Below, in pieces: positions 12,266 to 22,599 of a stretch of DNA of 64,000 nucleotides. Made by a program: the position numbers and the translations under genes. Source of the stretch: Eumeta japonica (lineage: Eukaryota > Arthropoda > Insecta > Lepidoptera > Psychidae); assembly GCA_005406025.1 (NCBI GenBank), contig BGZK01000750.1:124001-188000 (forward strand), written 5' to 3'. The notes below the pieces were generated by a model. That model saw nothing but the letters and a program-made list of their open reading frames with translations. It was not told the DNA's origin and made no database searches. Position 1 is the first letter of the stretch. Each line of letters starts with the position of its first letter.

Positions 12266-13341
12266 CCATGACTGTTTTAATTGGTACTTAATAATAATTC
12301 GTATATGAAAACTAGATAAGTCAGACCTTAAGCTTTAACATATTATCCTAGGTTATAAGAAGAAATGATATTTTAAGTTGTTTTAAAATATTTTATGTCG
12401 TTATAAATAAATTTGAGGACTAACCGTTGAACTTGGCACCCATTTAGGTCTCACTTCTTTTGTCACTAAAGCACATATCATAATATCGAACGTGGCTCTC
12501 ATTTCATAATTGTTTTTGATGGATACCATTACTTTTTGTACATAAATTATTAGTAGATACTTATTCCTAATAAAATGAATACCAAATGGTTTTTGTTAAA
12601 CTACTGTATTTTTCTACGTTCTCGGAGTATAATTGTCTTTTTTTGTGTTAATTTCCCTATTTTGTTGTACCTTTGAAATATTCGAGTAAATTGCCCACTC
12701 CGCATCCGGAATCCTTTTTAAGTATTTTATTGTCATACTTAATTTGTCCAAGTCAGGACGGTATAACATGCGCAGGAAGTTGCGCTCTACAATAGAACTC
12801 TCTTGTGCCTGATTTGACTTTGAAAAAAAACTTTAGGGGTTGTATTCCACTCGTTATATATTCACATGAAGACCTTAAAATCCACATAAACACCGGCTGT
12901 CATCAATTTTGATTGCTCGTTCTTTCATTACAGGCACTATAAGCAAGTGTTCCTAATAGAATCAATTAATTGAAAAATTATAATAAAATGATTAAAATTT
13001 ACTAGTTTCTTTTTTCCCTTTGTATTCACCCAACTACCTGTCTGGATGCCAAATTTGAACTGTGTAAGTCATCTGTAACTGGGTTAGAGTTTTGATTTAT
13101 AGGTCAGTCAGTGATAAAAATGACGATTTTTGGACGTTAATATTTAAAATAAACGTTTGAGGTGTGTTTATGAAATTTGAAGCACATATGTATTTCGCAA
13201 GTCTCAATATATAAGCTAAATTTGACATGTTTATGTGAAATAGTTTTTGAGCTATGAGGGGGTCAAAAGTGGCTCCAAATGGTTCGTGTAACACACGGTG
13301 CTGCTCGCCAATTTTGTCAGCTTGAACTTGGCTTGACACGC
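12266..13341. other. AT-rich non-coding sequence
   Basis: Nothing recognised. Short frames only. Confidence 0.4.
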
Positions 13342-13392
13342 TATCGCATGTCTAAATATTATTTTAGTCAAAATAATATTTAGACACGCGAT
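13342..13392. repeat. Hairpin with about 23-bp arms
   Basis: TATCGCATGTCTAAATATTA is followed within a few bases by its near complement (arms about 13342-13365 and 13370-13392, loop AGTC, one mismatch or bulge). It lies 370 bp upstream of the first coding exon of the copper transporter. Confidence 0.75.
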
Positions 13393-13761
13393 AAGGCGAG
13401 TTGACGACAAACTTTTTTTCGATTCGATTCACTTCGATACCGCTAATGTTCATCTTCTATAAGAGCTAGAGTAATGGTTTAATACACACAAATGTTGCCG
13501 GATAGATACGGATCGTAACAGTGGACATCACCTTTAAATTCGTTGAGTGATTTACGTGGTTAACGAACGCGGTCAAACAGAAGGATGGACGCTCGCCGGG
13601 CACTTCCTTGTATATCGATTACAATAACATTATGATAGTATTGCACTGGCCGCCCGACGCGGACGGAGCGCCTCATTCGTGACGCGCAGGCCGCGTCCCG
13701 TAGCGGTACTCGGCCGCGCCGACCATACTCGGCACTCGTTTGACGTGTAGGTTGTTTGCAG

Positions 13762-13870
13762 GCGCAGCATGCAGCACGACGTGAGCCACGGCGCCGGCGG
13801 CGCGCACATGCACCACGACCACGGCGCGGGCGGCGACGGCGACGACTGCGTGTTCTTCCACGCCATCTCG
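13762..13870 (+). CDS. Ctr1: Ctr1 exon 1 (first coding exon)
   Basis: The acceptor GTTGTTTGCAG ends at 13761. ATG at 13769-13771 follows 7 nt of 5' untranslated sequence, so at least one non-coding exon lies upstream. It encodes residues 1-34 and ends in ATCTCG before donor GTGGGT at 13871, phase 0. A later in-frame Met (residue 14) is possible, but the first ATG keeps the whole His-rich tail. Confidence 0.85.
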
Positions 13871-16800
13871 GTGGGTGATATTTGGTAACGCACGTAAACT
13901 GCGGTCGGAAATGCCGCGGGCGCGGGCGGCGACCTCGGTCTTATCGCCGGGCCACAGGCGCGCCCGACGTTCCCACGCCACGAGGTGACCGTCGCGCGGG
14001 ACCCGGTTCGTCGGAAGGGCGGGTGGTCAGCGGCGCGACGCGCGGCTGACCGCCCGCCGCTCTAAGTGATACGAAACGCGATGACGCGGCAAGATCTTAG
14101 CGCATCCTGAACTGCCGGGCGGCCGCGCAGCCGAGAACGATACGGAGGTCGCTATCTGGCCCTACGATGTATCCCTTTTGGAATTTCTGTTCAGAGGAGT
14201 GACATTGTTTCATTAGACCTTATTAGACAAAAATATATAAATATAGTGGGCTTATAAGGAAAATTAAATCAAAATGTTTGAACCGACTCGACATGATCAC
14301 AAAGAAGAAAATCGAAATATGCAAGTCGACTAGATAATGAAACATTAAATTAATATATATCAAAAATTGTTCTTGAATATTGGAGTTTAACGTACTTCTA
14401 ATGTATACGGTGCTATAAAGTCAAAGAAGAAGGTTATGTTTTGTTGACAGTTTATAACATCGGTATTTTACTATATTATTTCTAAATTTCAATAAATTGA
14501 AAACAAATGATGTTCAATCTTCACTGGGCCCCGTTTAGTAGTAACAAACTTTACCGGGATTGAAACTTTCGCACGCTTTGATTTGATTGCGGTACACAAG
14601 GTGAGAAGTCAACAAATGACAGGGGCTTCGTCCACGCCCGCGCCGCCCGGCGCCCGGGGCGCGCCGACGCCGGGCTCTTCTCACCTCTGAATGGGGCGAC
14701 GTGTCGTTGCAGTTCCACGCGGGCGTGTGCCAGGAGATCCTGTTCCCGGGCTGGAACACGCGCAACGCGTGGCAGGTGGCGTGCTCGGCGCTGGTGTTCC
14801 TGGTGGCAGGCGTGCTGTACGAGGGCCTGAAGTACTACCGCGAGGCGCTGCACCGCGCCGCCGCGCCGGCGCCTGCGCGCTCCACCGACTCGCACCTCAA
14901 CATCGCCAAGAACGAGTGCGGCCCATCGGCGCCGTGCGCGCAGACGGCTGTAATCAGGTATTACACTTTTCTTTGTTATACCAAAGCTAGAGATAGCTTT
15001 TATTTAGTGTCTAATGGAGCTTTGTTCGGCGCTCTTCGACTCGCTGTGGGAATGTAATGTCTTTCCACATCACTTCCAAATTACTTATGTTCATTTCAAG
15101 CCATAAACAAAGCGTCGTCACATCGGGGACCGCTAATCAATAAGACTCAACAATCAATTGTTTTGATATTTACTTATAATGCTGGGGTCGCTTAATTGTA
15201 TTTAAAATTTGTACAATACTTTATCATTTTGAGTTGTATTCTGTTATTTTATTTAACTACTTAACGGTCATGTGACATAAAGACGCTTGGATCAAAGTAT
15301 TACCTACTACTTATATTGAACTTAAAAGTTCGATACGCGCTTTACATTGGAGAATTATTGTTTACGTCAGTGGTTTTTAAAAATTTTAATTTAATTTTGT
15401 TTCCTGTCCTTTATACTTTATATATAACTAGTAGATAGACCATGTTCGCCGACTATCAATAAGCTACAAGGGCCCGTAGTAGAAAAAGCTAAGGCCAAGT
15501 TTACCTGACCTTAAATCGCATAAAATCTTGTAAGTGTTTGCTATTTGTGAATTGAACCAAAGAATGTTTTTAATTTTATTATCCTCATGACAGATCAGCT
15601 TTAGCAGGATAACAAAGACTGATAAACTGGATTTGGATAGGTTCTTTGATTTTGTAATAAATGTTCTACATTATTATTTAAGAGTATTTTAGTATTTGAA
15701 ATACTACATAAATTTTACTAGAAGCTACTATTATAATTAAATTGCATTGAACATTATCATTGTATATTACCACTGTTTTGATTTTGTAGTCCGTAGGTAC
15801 GCTACGCCACCCTACAGTTAGGGTTACCAACATTTTTTTCGGCGAAAAATAGTATTTTCAAAATAAGCTACAAAATATATAGTACACTTCTAAAAAATAT
15901 AGTATTTTATGAAAAAATTAAAAAATACTCAATGATATTAATTGTTACTTATTTATTTTTATGAAAACTATATTTTTTTGCACTTCTTGCATTTTTTAAC
16001 AATGTTTTGTCTAAAATGAAAGTGTCATATGTTTTATTACATTCAATTTTTAAATTGATGTAAATCAAAAGCTTATTTTTTATTAACGAGATACTACTTC
16101 TGTTTCTTTATTCCCGCCATTTCGAATTCATAACCGAAAATATTCTTTCTGTAAATGCCAAAGTGGCGGAAATAGAGAACAGGAATAATATGACTAAATA
16201 AATTGGGTAAGTTATTTTCAGTATTTTTTAAAAATATGCTGCCATTTTTGCCCTGTAGTTTTTTCCGTTAACTCATTTCAATCTTTTACTTTTGCAAAAA
16301 TTTCATTCAATGTTGTAATTTCAGAGTAAAGGTCATCCATTACGATACTCAGATACATACAAAATTTCAGACACATATAAAAATAAAACAGATCAAATAA
16401 ATTATTTCGATGTTGTCAATTTGATATTGACAGATCCGGAACCAAAGACAAAGGATTATAGATACGTTCGGGATTTCGGAAACACGTACGCCTTACTCAA
16501 TAGTTAATGTAAAAGCGCGTTCATAAATTTTAAAAATACGGATTTGTTTGTTAGATTTCGGTGTTAAAAATATAGCATTTTTGCGTACTATATATTACTT
16601 CAACAGTATAGAGTACGCAAACTCGAAATATAGTACAATACTATATATTATAGTACGGTTGGCAACCCTACCTACAGTATTGTATTCAGCACCCTACTGT
16701 TTTACCAAATAGTAATCATTCGTTGACTCATTCCTTTAAACCACTTCTCACTCACTTCACAAGGCTGGGCCGCGATTGTAGTCGCAGTGAGACAAATCGG

Positions 16801-19800
16801 CCGAGAGCGGAATTGAGACCAGAATAGAAAACAGAATAGCAATCGAGATCAGTTAAGAGCGTGACCGGCCGATCCAAATAATGAAATCACAAAATCCACA
16901 AAATTTAAAAATCGTAATGACTCGGAAACAAGTAAAAACAATAATATTGTATTATTATCTACCTTAGAATCAACCCATAATGATTGAAAAGAAGCTAGTC
17001 TATCTATAATCTATTCATTGACATTATTCAACTCAAACAAATCCTATAAATTCCACGTGATGCTGCAGCATTACTTCAAAGTTATTATGTCCTAAATTGA
17101 AGAAATCGAATACTGAATTTCGACTCGATCAGACTGTGGAAGATGCTTATTATGAACATTCACAAATTATAAATAGGCTGGTAATCTTCAAACAACTGAA
17201 CAGATTTTCTTGAGTAATAGCTAAGAACACTCTATCAAATGATATTTCAGGAAAAAAAAAAAGAAATCGTTTCAACCGTTTGGGAGCTACGATGCCTCAG
17301 CAAACATACATTCACACATCATAATATTCTATTTATGTAATCTGTGGTCCACATCATGTAATGCCACTTGTTTTCAAGAAGGAATGTAATTATTTTCCTC
17401 AAAATTTTAGAAATAACTTTAAATACAGCTAAGTTTATACGTAGGTGGCCATTGAGCAGAGATTGCATGCGCTCAAACACCTCCACATCCACACATACCC
17501 TCATCACCCATCCACGCACATATAAATATAATTGTATTGTAATTATAGAATGGTCGAATGAGCACATTTCGAATAGTCAAGTCTTATTTATTTAATCTTT
17601 TTCTTATATTCTATCATCGCCTTGCATTAAATATGAAATGTAATGTTGTGAACTTGTAATTGGCCTGTTAATTTACATTTAGTAAGATTTTAGCTCACTC
17701 TCACAAAGTACGAATATAAAGTAGCACCCCGTCCGATCCCACTTTATTACACGTTATGGATTGGGTTCGCGAGGTTAGAGAGGGAAGAGAGGGGAGTAGG
17801 CCACGAAAACTCTCACTCACTGAATGAAACGCAACGCTGGTAGCTGTTAGTTCACGTTCATATTTTGGGAGAGTAAGTTAAAATTTTCTGGTCTCAATTC
17901 CGCTCTCGGCCGATTTGTCTCACTGCGACTACAATCGCGGCCCCGCCTTGTGAAGTGAGTGAGAAGTGGTTTAAAGGAATAAGTCAACGAATGATTACTA
18001 TTTGGTAAAACAGTAGGGTGCTGAATACAATACTGTAGGGTGGTGTAGCGTACCTACGGACTACAAAATCAAAACAGTGGTAATATACAATGATAATGTT
18101 CAATGCAATTTAATTATAATAGTAGCTTCTAGTAAAAATTGCATACTATTTCAAATACTAAAATAATTTTAAATAATAATGTAAAACACTTATTACAAAA
18201 TCAAAGTACCTGTCCAAATCCTGTTTCTCAGTCTTTGCTATCCTGCTAAAGCTGATCGGCGATGAGGATTATTAATCAGCATTTTTGGGTTGAATTCACA
18301 AATAAAAAAAACCTACAAGATTTTATGCGATTAAAGGCCACGTAAGCTTATAGACCGAGAGATGGTGACACAAAATTCCAGGTCATTTGTATCAATATGG
18401 CGACTCTTCAGCGGCCCAATTGCGTGGGCGTTCATCGAACGTGTCGTATAAATTACGTGTCAAACAATTTGTTCCACAAAAATTCTTGTTTTTTTCCAAT
18501 AGTCGATGATAAAAGAAATAGGCGGTAGCGTAATGCATGAAGGCCCACGCGATTGGGCCGCTGAAGAGTCGCCATACTAATACAAATGACCTAGAATTTT
18601 GTGTCACCCCTATCTACTGGTCATATATAAAGTATAAAGGCCAAGAAACAAAATTAAATTAATAATTTAAAAAACCACTGAAGCAACCAATAATTCTTAA
18701 AGGTAAAACAATATTACGTATAGGTCTTTTAAGTTCAATATAAGTAGAAGGTAACATTTTGTTCCGAGCGTCTTAGTATCGTGACAGCTAAGTAGTTATG
18801 TAAAATAACAGAATAAAACGTCTATATATAATTTGATGGAGTTGGAGGACCATTATATGTAATAAGGTGGGATCGGGCGGAAGGGATCTCCTATTCTCTT
18901 CCAAGAGGCCGGTAACGCATTGGCGCCTGTCTGATGTTGCGGCTGTCGGCGGCGGTGACCGTCTACTCTCTGGTCGCTTGTCTCCTCGTTTACCTTCCAA
19001 ATAAACCATATAAAAGATTTAATGATAGCGAATATTATTGTTTACCAATAATGAATAGTCTAATAGTGATTTGATCATTCCGTATCTTCGAGTAGTCTAT
19101 AAGAAAAACTATATTTATCTCTCTACAGTTTAATATTCTGCTACCTAGCATCCAGGTTAGATGCTTTTAAAAAATAAATAAAACTAAATATTAAATAATT
19201 CACTACTAAAATGTTATATAGTTTAGTACACAAGTTATAGAAAGACTAATTGACGCATGTGAATCACATCATGATCGGTTAAGCTTTCATACAGCACTGC
19301 GAGCCCAGCACAATATATTAAGTAGGACGAACACGTATACGCCCTTCAGTCGTGCGCTTTAGTCGTGTACATAATCAACTTATTTCTTTCATATAAGTTG
19401 ATCGCATATTCCTCTATTTCCCTAAAACGTACATCGCTGTGTTGTGTGCGCGAAACGAGGTACTCTAACGACACATTCCACCACAACGTGTGCAAAATAT
19501 ATTTTACGAAATCGTAAAACGTAGACACATAAAAAAATTAGAGAACAGAATGTAATAATTATATTATCATAGAAAAAAATTAATTATTGCAGAAATATAT
19601 ATTCGGAGCAAGCTCATTTTGTGTAATTCATTACTTGCTTAATTACATTTTGTGAATATATTTCGTAAATATATTTTTACTGTAACTCGCTGTAAGGCTT
19701 CCGATCGGTGCTTACAGGCGTGGTAAAAAGATATTCCAAAGCACGAACATAAAAATGGAATGAAACCGTGTCTACCCTCGAGCCTCCGGGCGGGCGTGTG

Positions 19801-20078
19801 GGTACGGCTTCGACGTTACGGACGAAGACTCGATACATAAATAAAAATATAACTCGATACATAAATGTTATTCCAGATACTCGATGTGGTCACAAGAGCA
19901 CGTGATACAGACGCTCCTCCACATACTGCAAGCGACCGCCTCCTACCTGCTGATGTTGGTGTTCATGACCTACAACGTGTGGCTGTGTGCGGGGCTCGTC
20001 CTCGGCCTCGGCCTGGGCTACTTTCTTTTCGGCTGGAAGAAGCACACCGTGGTGGACGTCGCTGAGCACTGCCAGTGA
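13769..20078 (+). CDS. Ctr1: High-affinity copper transporter, Ctr1/SLC31 family (three coding exons)
   Basis: Exons 13769-13870, 14713-14957 and 19877-20078 join in frame (phase 0, then phase 2) to 182 residues, the usual length of the family. Ctr1 proteins form trimers in the plasma or endosomal membrane and import Cu(I). Residues 1-34 are His-, Gly- and Asp-rich (MHHDHG) and should be the extracellular metal-collecting tail. FHAGVCQEILFPGW (35-48) leads into TM1 (about 53-73). A cytosolic loop with LYEGLKYYREAL follows. TM2 (about 124-148) carries the copper filter M142-x3-M146. TM3 (about 150-168) carries GLVLGLGLG, the GxxxG helix-packing motif (G155, G159, G163). The C-terminus ends HCQ, close to the canonical HCH. 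The N-tail lacks the long Met-repeat motifs of vertebrate CTR1. Insect paralogues (Ctr1A/B/C) cannot be told apart here. 5' untranslated exons must lie upstream of 13762. Confidence 0.93.
14713..14957 (+). CDS. Ctr1: Ctr1 exon 2
   Basis: The acceptor GTGTCGTTGCAG ends at 14712 and donor AG/GTATTA follows 14957, leaving phase 2. It encodes residues 35-115 plus part of 116: the end of the extracellular part, TM1 and the cytosolic loop. The exon is strongly GC-rich, unlike the flanking introns. Confidence 0.9.
15819..16670. mobile_element. Nested hAT MITE, 852 bp, with perfect 8-bp duplication
   Basis: The ends are TAGGGTTACCAAC and GTTGGCAACCCTA. Identical 8-bp duplications CCTACAGT flank them (15811-15818 and 16671-16678). 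The opposite arm of the foldback keeps the uninterrupted site ACCCTACAGTATTG at the matching place, which proves insertion. The interior is AT-rich with repeated ATATAGTA words and has no coding capacity. Confidence 0.93.
18362..18609. mobile_element. Nested MITE, about 248 bp, with about 70-bp inverted ends
   Basis: The ends read GGTGACACAAAATTC and GAATTTTGTGTCACC. The inverted match continues inward through TGGCGACTCTTCAGCGGCCC for about 70 bp. It interrupts the right arm of the foldback, since the left arm lacks it. The superfamily is uncertain because no clear duplication is seen. Confidence 0.82.
18816..19876. other. Rest of Ctr1 intron 2
   Basis: AT-rich intronic DNA with a small GC-richer patch at 18860-18990. 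No repeat or gene recognised. Confidence 0.45.
19877..20078 (+). CDS. Ctr1: Ctr1 exon 3 (last exon)
   Basis: The acceptor GTTATTCCAG ends at 19876; the first base completes Arg116. It encodes TM2 with MLVFM, TM3 with GLVLGLGLG and the tail ending HCQ, stop TGA at 20076-20078. The intron before it is 4.9 kb and full of repeats. Confidence 0.92.
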
Positions 20079-20159
20079 CGGCCGCCCGCGCGCCCTGTCT
20101 GCGGACGTACTGCCATTGCGGACGGGGGCCCATGTCCCGGCTCTCTCGTTTCATTATCA

Positions 20160-20192
20160 AAGGAGAATAAAAACATTATTTGTAAAATAAAT
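20160..20192 (+). terminator. Polyadenylation signals of Ctr1
   Basis: AATAAA occurs in AGAATAAAAACA and again in AAAATAAATTT within 120 bp after the stop, fitting a short 3' untranslated region. The cleavage site is not determinable. Confidence 0.6.
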
Positions 20193-22590
20193 TTAAAGCG
20201 TCAGTACCCAAACGAAATTTAATCCGTTCTGAAATTCAACTGTTCGAGATTTTCAATACTTCCGAGTTTGTTCTTCAATAGAAATATTAAGAATAACGAT
20301 AAAATCTTTTATAACATTTTTTGTAAATTGTCTTTGATAGATATTGTCATCGAACAAGCCTTAAGTAGCAGTCGGCGTAATTTCGCCCGTGTGGGAGGAA
20401 GTAGGTCTACGGACAACTTGTATTTCAAATTTTCCGAGTGCTTACAAAAACTATATTTAATACACAGTAAGTTCGAGACGGCCCGGTACATCCCCGCCGC
20501 CAGACATTTAAAGAACGTGGGTCGCTATTCTTCGTCCCGCTGCCGAGAGAGGCATCGTCTTCACGAACGAGATGTCAACGTCTGCATTTTTAGTGGACTA
20601 ACCATAACTATGTCTTCTTCTGTGTAATCTTAGTCTGTTTATATTAGAATAGGGAGTCGACGTAAGAGAATACAGGTCGCGAATTTGAGCTCATTTCTCG
20701 TTTCAACGGATAAAGAGAGTCAGTCGGTGGCCGTAAATTTAATATAGTGTATCCACGAGCTGTATCACCAGATTTATGTCCCCTTACACCTGTACAAAAT
20801 GATAATTCTTTTCTTGCCATATAAAATCTACCTTACCAAAAAAACATGATCCTTTGATAATAATCTTTCTCGGTTACAATTCGAAATTCTTTAGTTCACC
20901 TTCTGCAGTGTGCTTATGGCCGACAGTGCTTAAAGAACTGTCATGAAGTCTGAAACTTAAAAACCTATTTTATTGCATCAGAAAACTTTAGTAGAAAAAA
21001 TGCACATAAACATAAATCTCTTTGTACGCAAGACAACCTTACTTGTAATAAAAGTACAATAGAATATAGAACGTGCGAATAATTAACATGAGTCAACAAA
21101 ATAAATATTTGCATATTCTTTTGTCATTAGTGATGAAATTTATCTTCAAAATGATGTCTCTTTCATTTATTTTGATAATTATTAAAAGAGATAAGTTATG
21201 GATAACTACAAAACAAAAAAAAAAACTTGTTTGAAAAGTAACATATAAAAGTTTAATAAGTATTTGTAAGTGTTTTATAACTATTTTCCAAGTAAGATTT
21301 TTATATTGTTCTGACTGTTTTAGTAACACGTACAAAATAATACACTTCTTATTTACTTTTTGTTAAGTGGAAGCGTAAAATGATTTGATTACTTTTGCGT
21401 ATTTTTTTTATTTTTTACCCATGTTGTTGATCATACCAAATTCGCCTGTGGTGAGCCACACGCATACAGCGCCACCATATATACATATACCACATGCCGT
21501 AGGATCCGCTAACTTGCGTCTGAAATAAGTATATGGCACTAATGTATTCAAAATTTTGTTTAGGTACTGGCGTTTCGTCAATTGTGTTATGTACAATTTT
21601 TATATATATAAAATGACGTTGAAAAATGCTAGACTCATTTGGCAAAAAGAAAATGCCTAAATTTGACAAAATGTGGAAAGAAAGCATTCCAAATATTACT
21701 TTGATCTTGCAAACGTGATACAATTTTAGCAGGGAACTGTAACAGTGTGATATTATTTTTGTACCTAGTTTTTAATAATATGGTTTATAATATCATTATG
21801 TACAATAATGTATATATTTATAAATAAATTGATGTTTGTATTTCTTTTCTCTCGTGCTGAACCATCATATAAACTCCCATATCAGTAAATATATAGGAAA
21901 AATATGAAATATGATATAATATGATTATTAGGTCAAAGATTATTATGACTTTACACTTTGACATTCGTTCGAAAGGCAGTTTTCCGCAAGAAGAACGAGC
22001 GAGAAACTTAAGGGGAGCACTTTTCTAATTTCATCATGCATAGCTAAAATAAGTCGAGCCGCTTATGCCCATAGATATTTGTCTTCTAAATACCCTGGGA
22101 CCTGGAATTGTATAATTAATAACCCTTTTTAACTTAGTGATTGTTTAATAATGTTCTTAAATTTATATAAGAGTAAATCTCAATATGCCCACAGGGACCC
22201 TATTGAACATTCACACAGAGAGCCCTCTACGTAAATTTGTGTTTTTTTTTCTCGTGCTGAGCTTATGTCGATCACTATTTCGTTTAAATATGTTATTTTC
22301 TTTTGACATATAATAGAAATTCATATATGAATTAGAAAGCCAGAGTTATGATTCCAATTTCCTTAACTTTATTTTAAGAGTTATACGAGATCCGAGCTTG
22401 TAAATCGCCTGAACGTCCGCTTCTACATCATGAAAATACTATGAATATCCACAGCATGTCTTAGGAGCAAAATTCCATACGACATCAGGTTATGGGAACA
22501 CCCAAAGTAAATTAATCTAGCAAATTCAAAGTCTGATAAATTTCGTATTTTTTGACTACATAGGCGCCAGAGCTAAACCTAAATTATCTA
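20193..22590. other. Intergenic, nothing recognised
   Basis: AT-rich DNA. A stretch at 21970-22040 (AAGAACGAGCGAGAAAC) resembles AAGAATGGGCGAGAAAC at 4940 in the LINE 3' region and may be another LINE tail remnant. No coding sequence supported. Confidence 0.4.
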
Positions 22591-22599
22591 GACTATTTG

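Larger units (their letters stand above)
15236..18815. mobile_element. 3.6-kb foldback (long inverted repeat) in Ctr1 intron 2
   Basis: Left arm 15236 to about 16830 and right arm about 17885-18815 are reverse complements over roughly 0.75-0.9 kb once later insertions are removed. Shared landmarks include TATTCTGTTATTTTA at the outer ends, GTAGTCCGTAGGTACGCTAC in the middle and GGTCTCAATTCCGCTCTCGG at the inner ends. The loop (about 16830-17885) shows no transposase. Each arm has been hit separately by a MITE (15819-16670 and 18362-18609), which accounts for the unequal arm lengths. It is a foldback-type element or an inverted duplication. In the Ctr1 pre-mRNA it would form a long double-stranded stem. 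Confidence 0.85.

Noticed and set aside
13630..14990. Minus-strand and alternative-frame ORFs around Ctr1 exons 1 and 2
   Set aside because: Composition shadows of the GC-rich Ctr1 exons. The plus-strand exon frames have family motifs and matching splice phases.
16880..17880. Transposase gene in the loop of the foldback
   Set aside because: Only frames of up to 82 codons on both strands without domain motifs; the loop looks non-coding.
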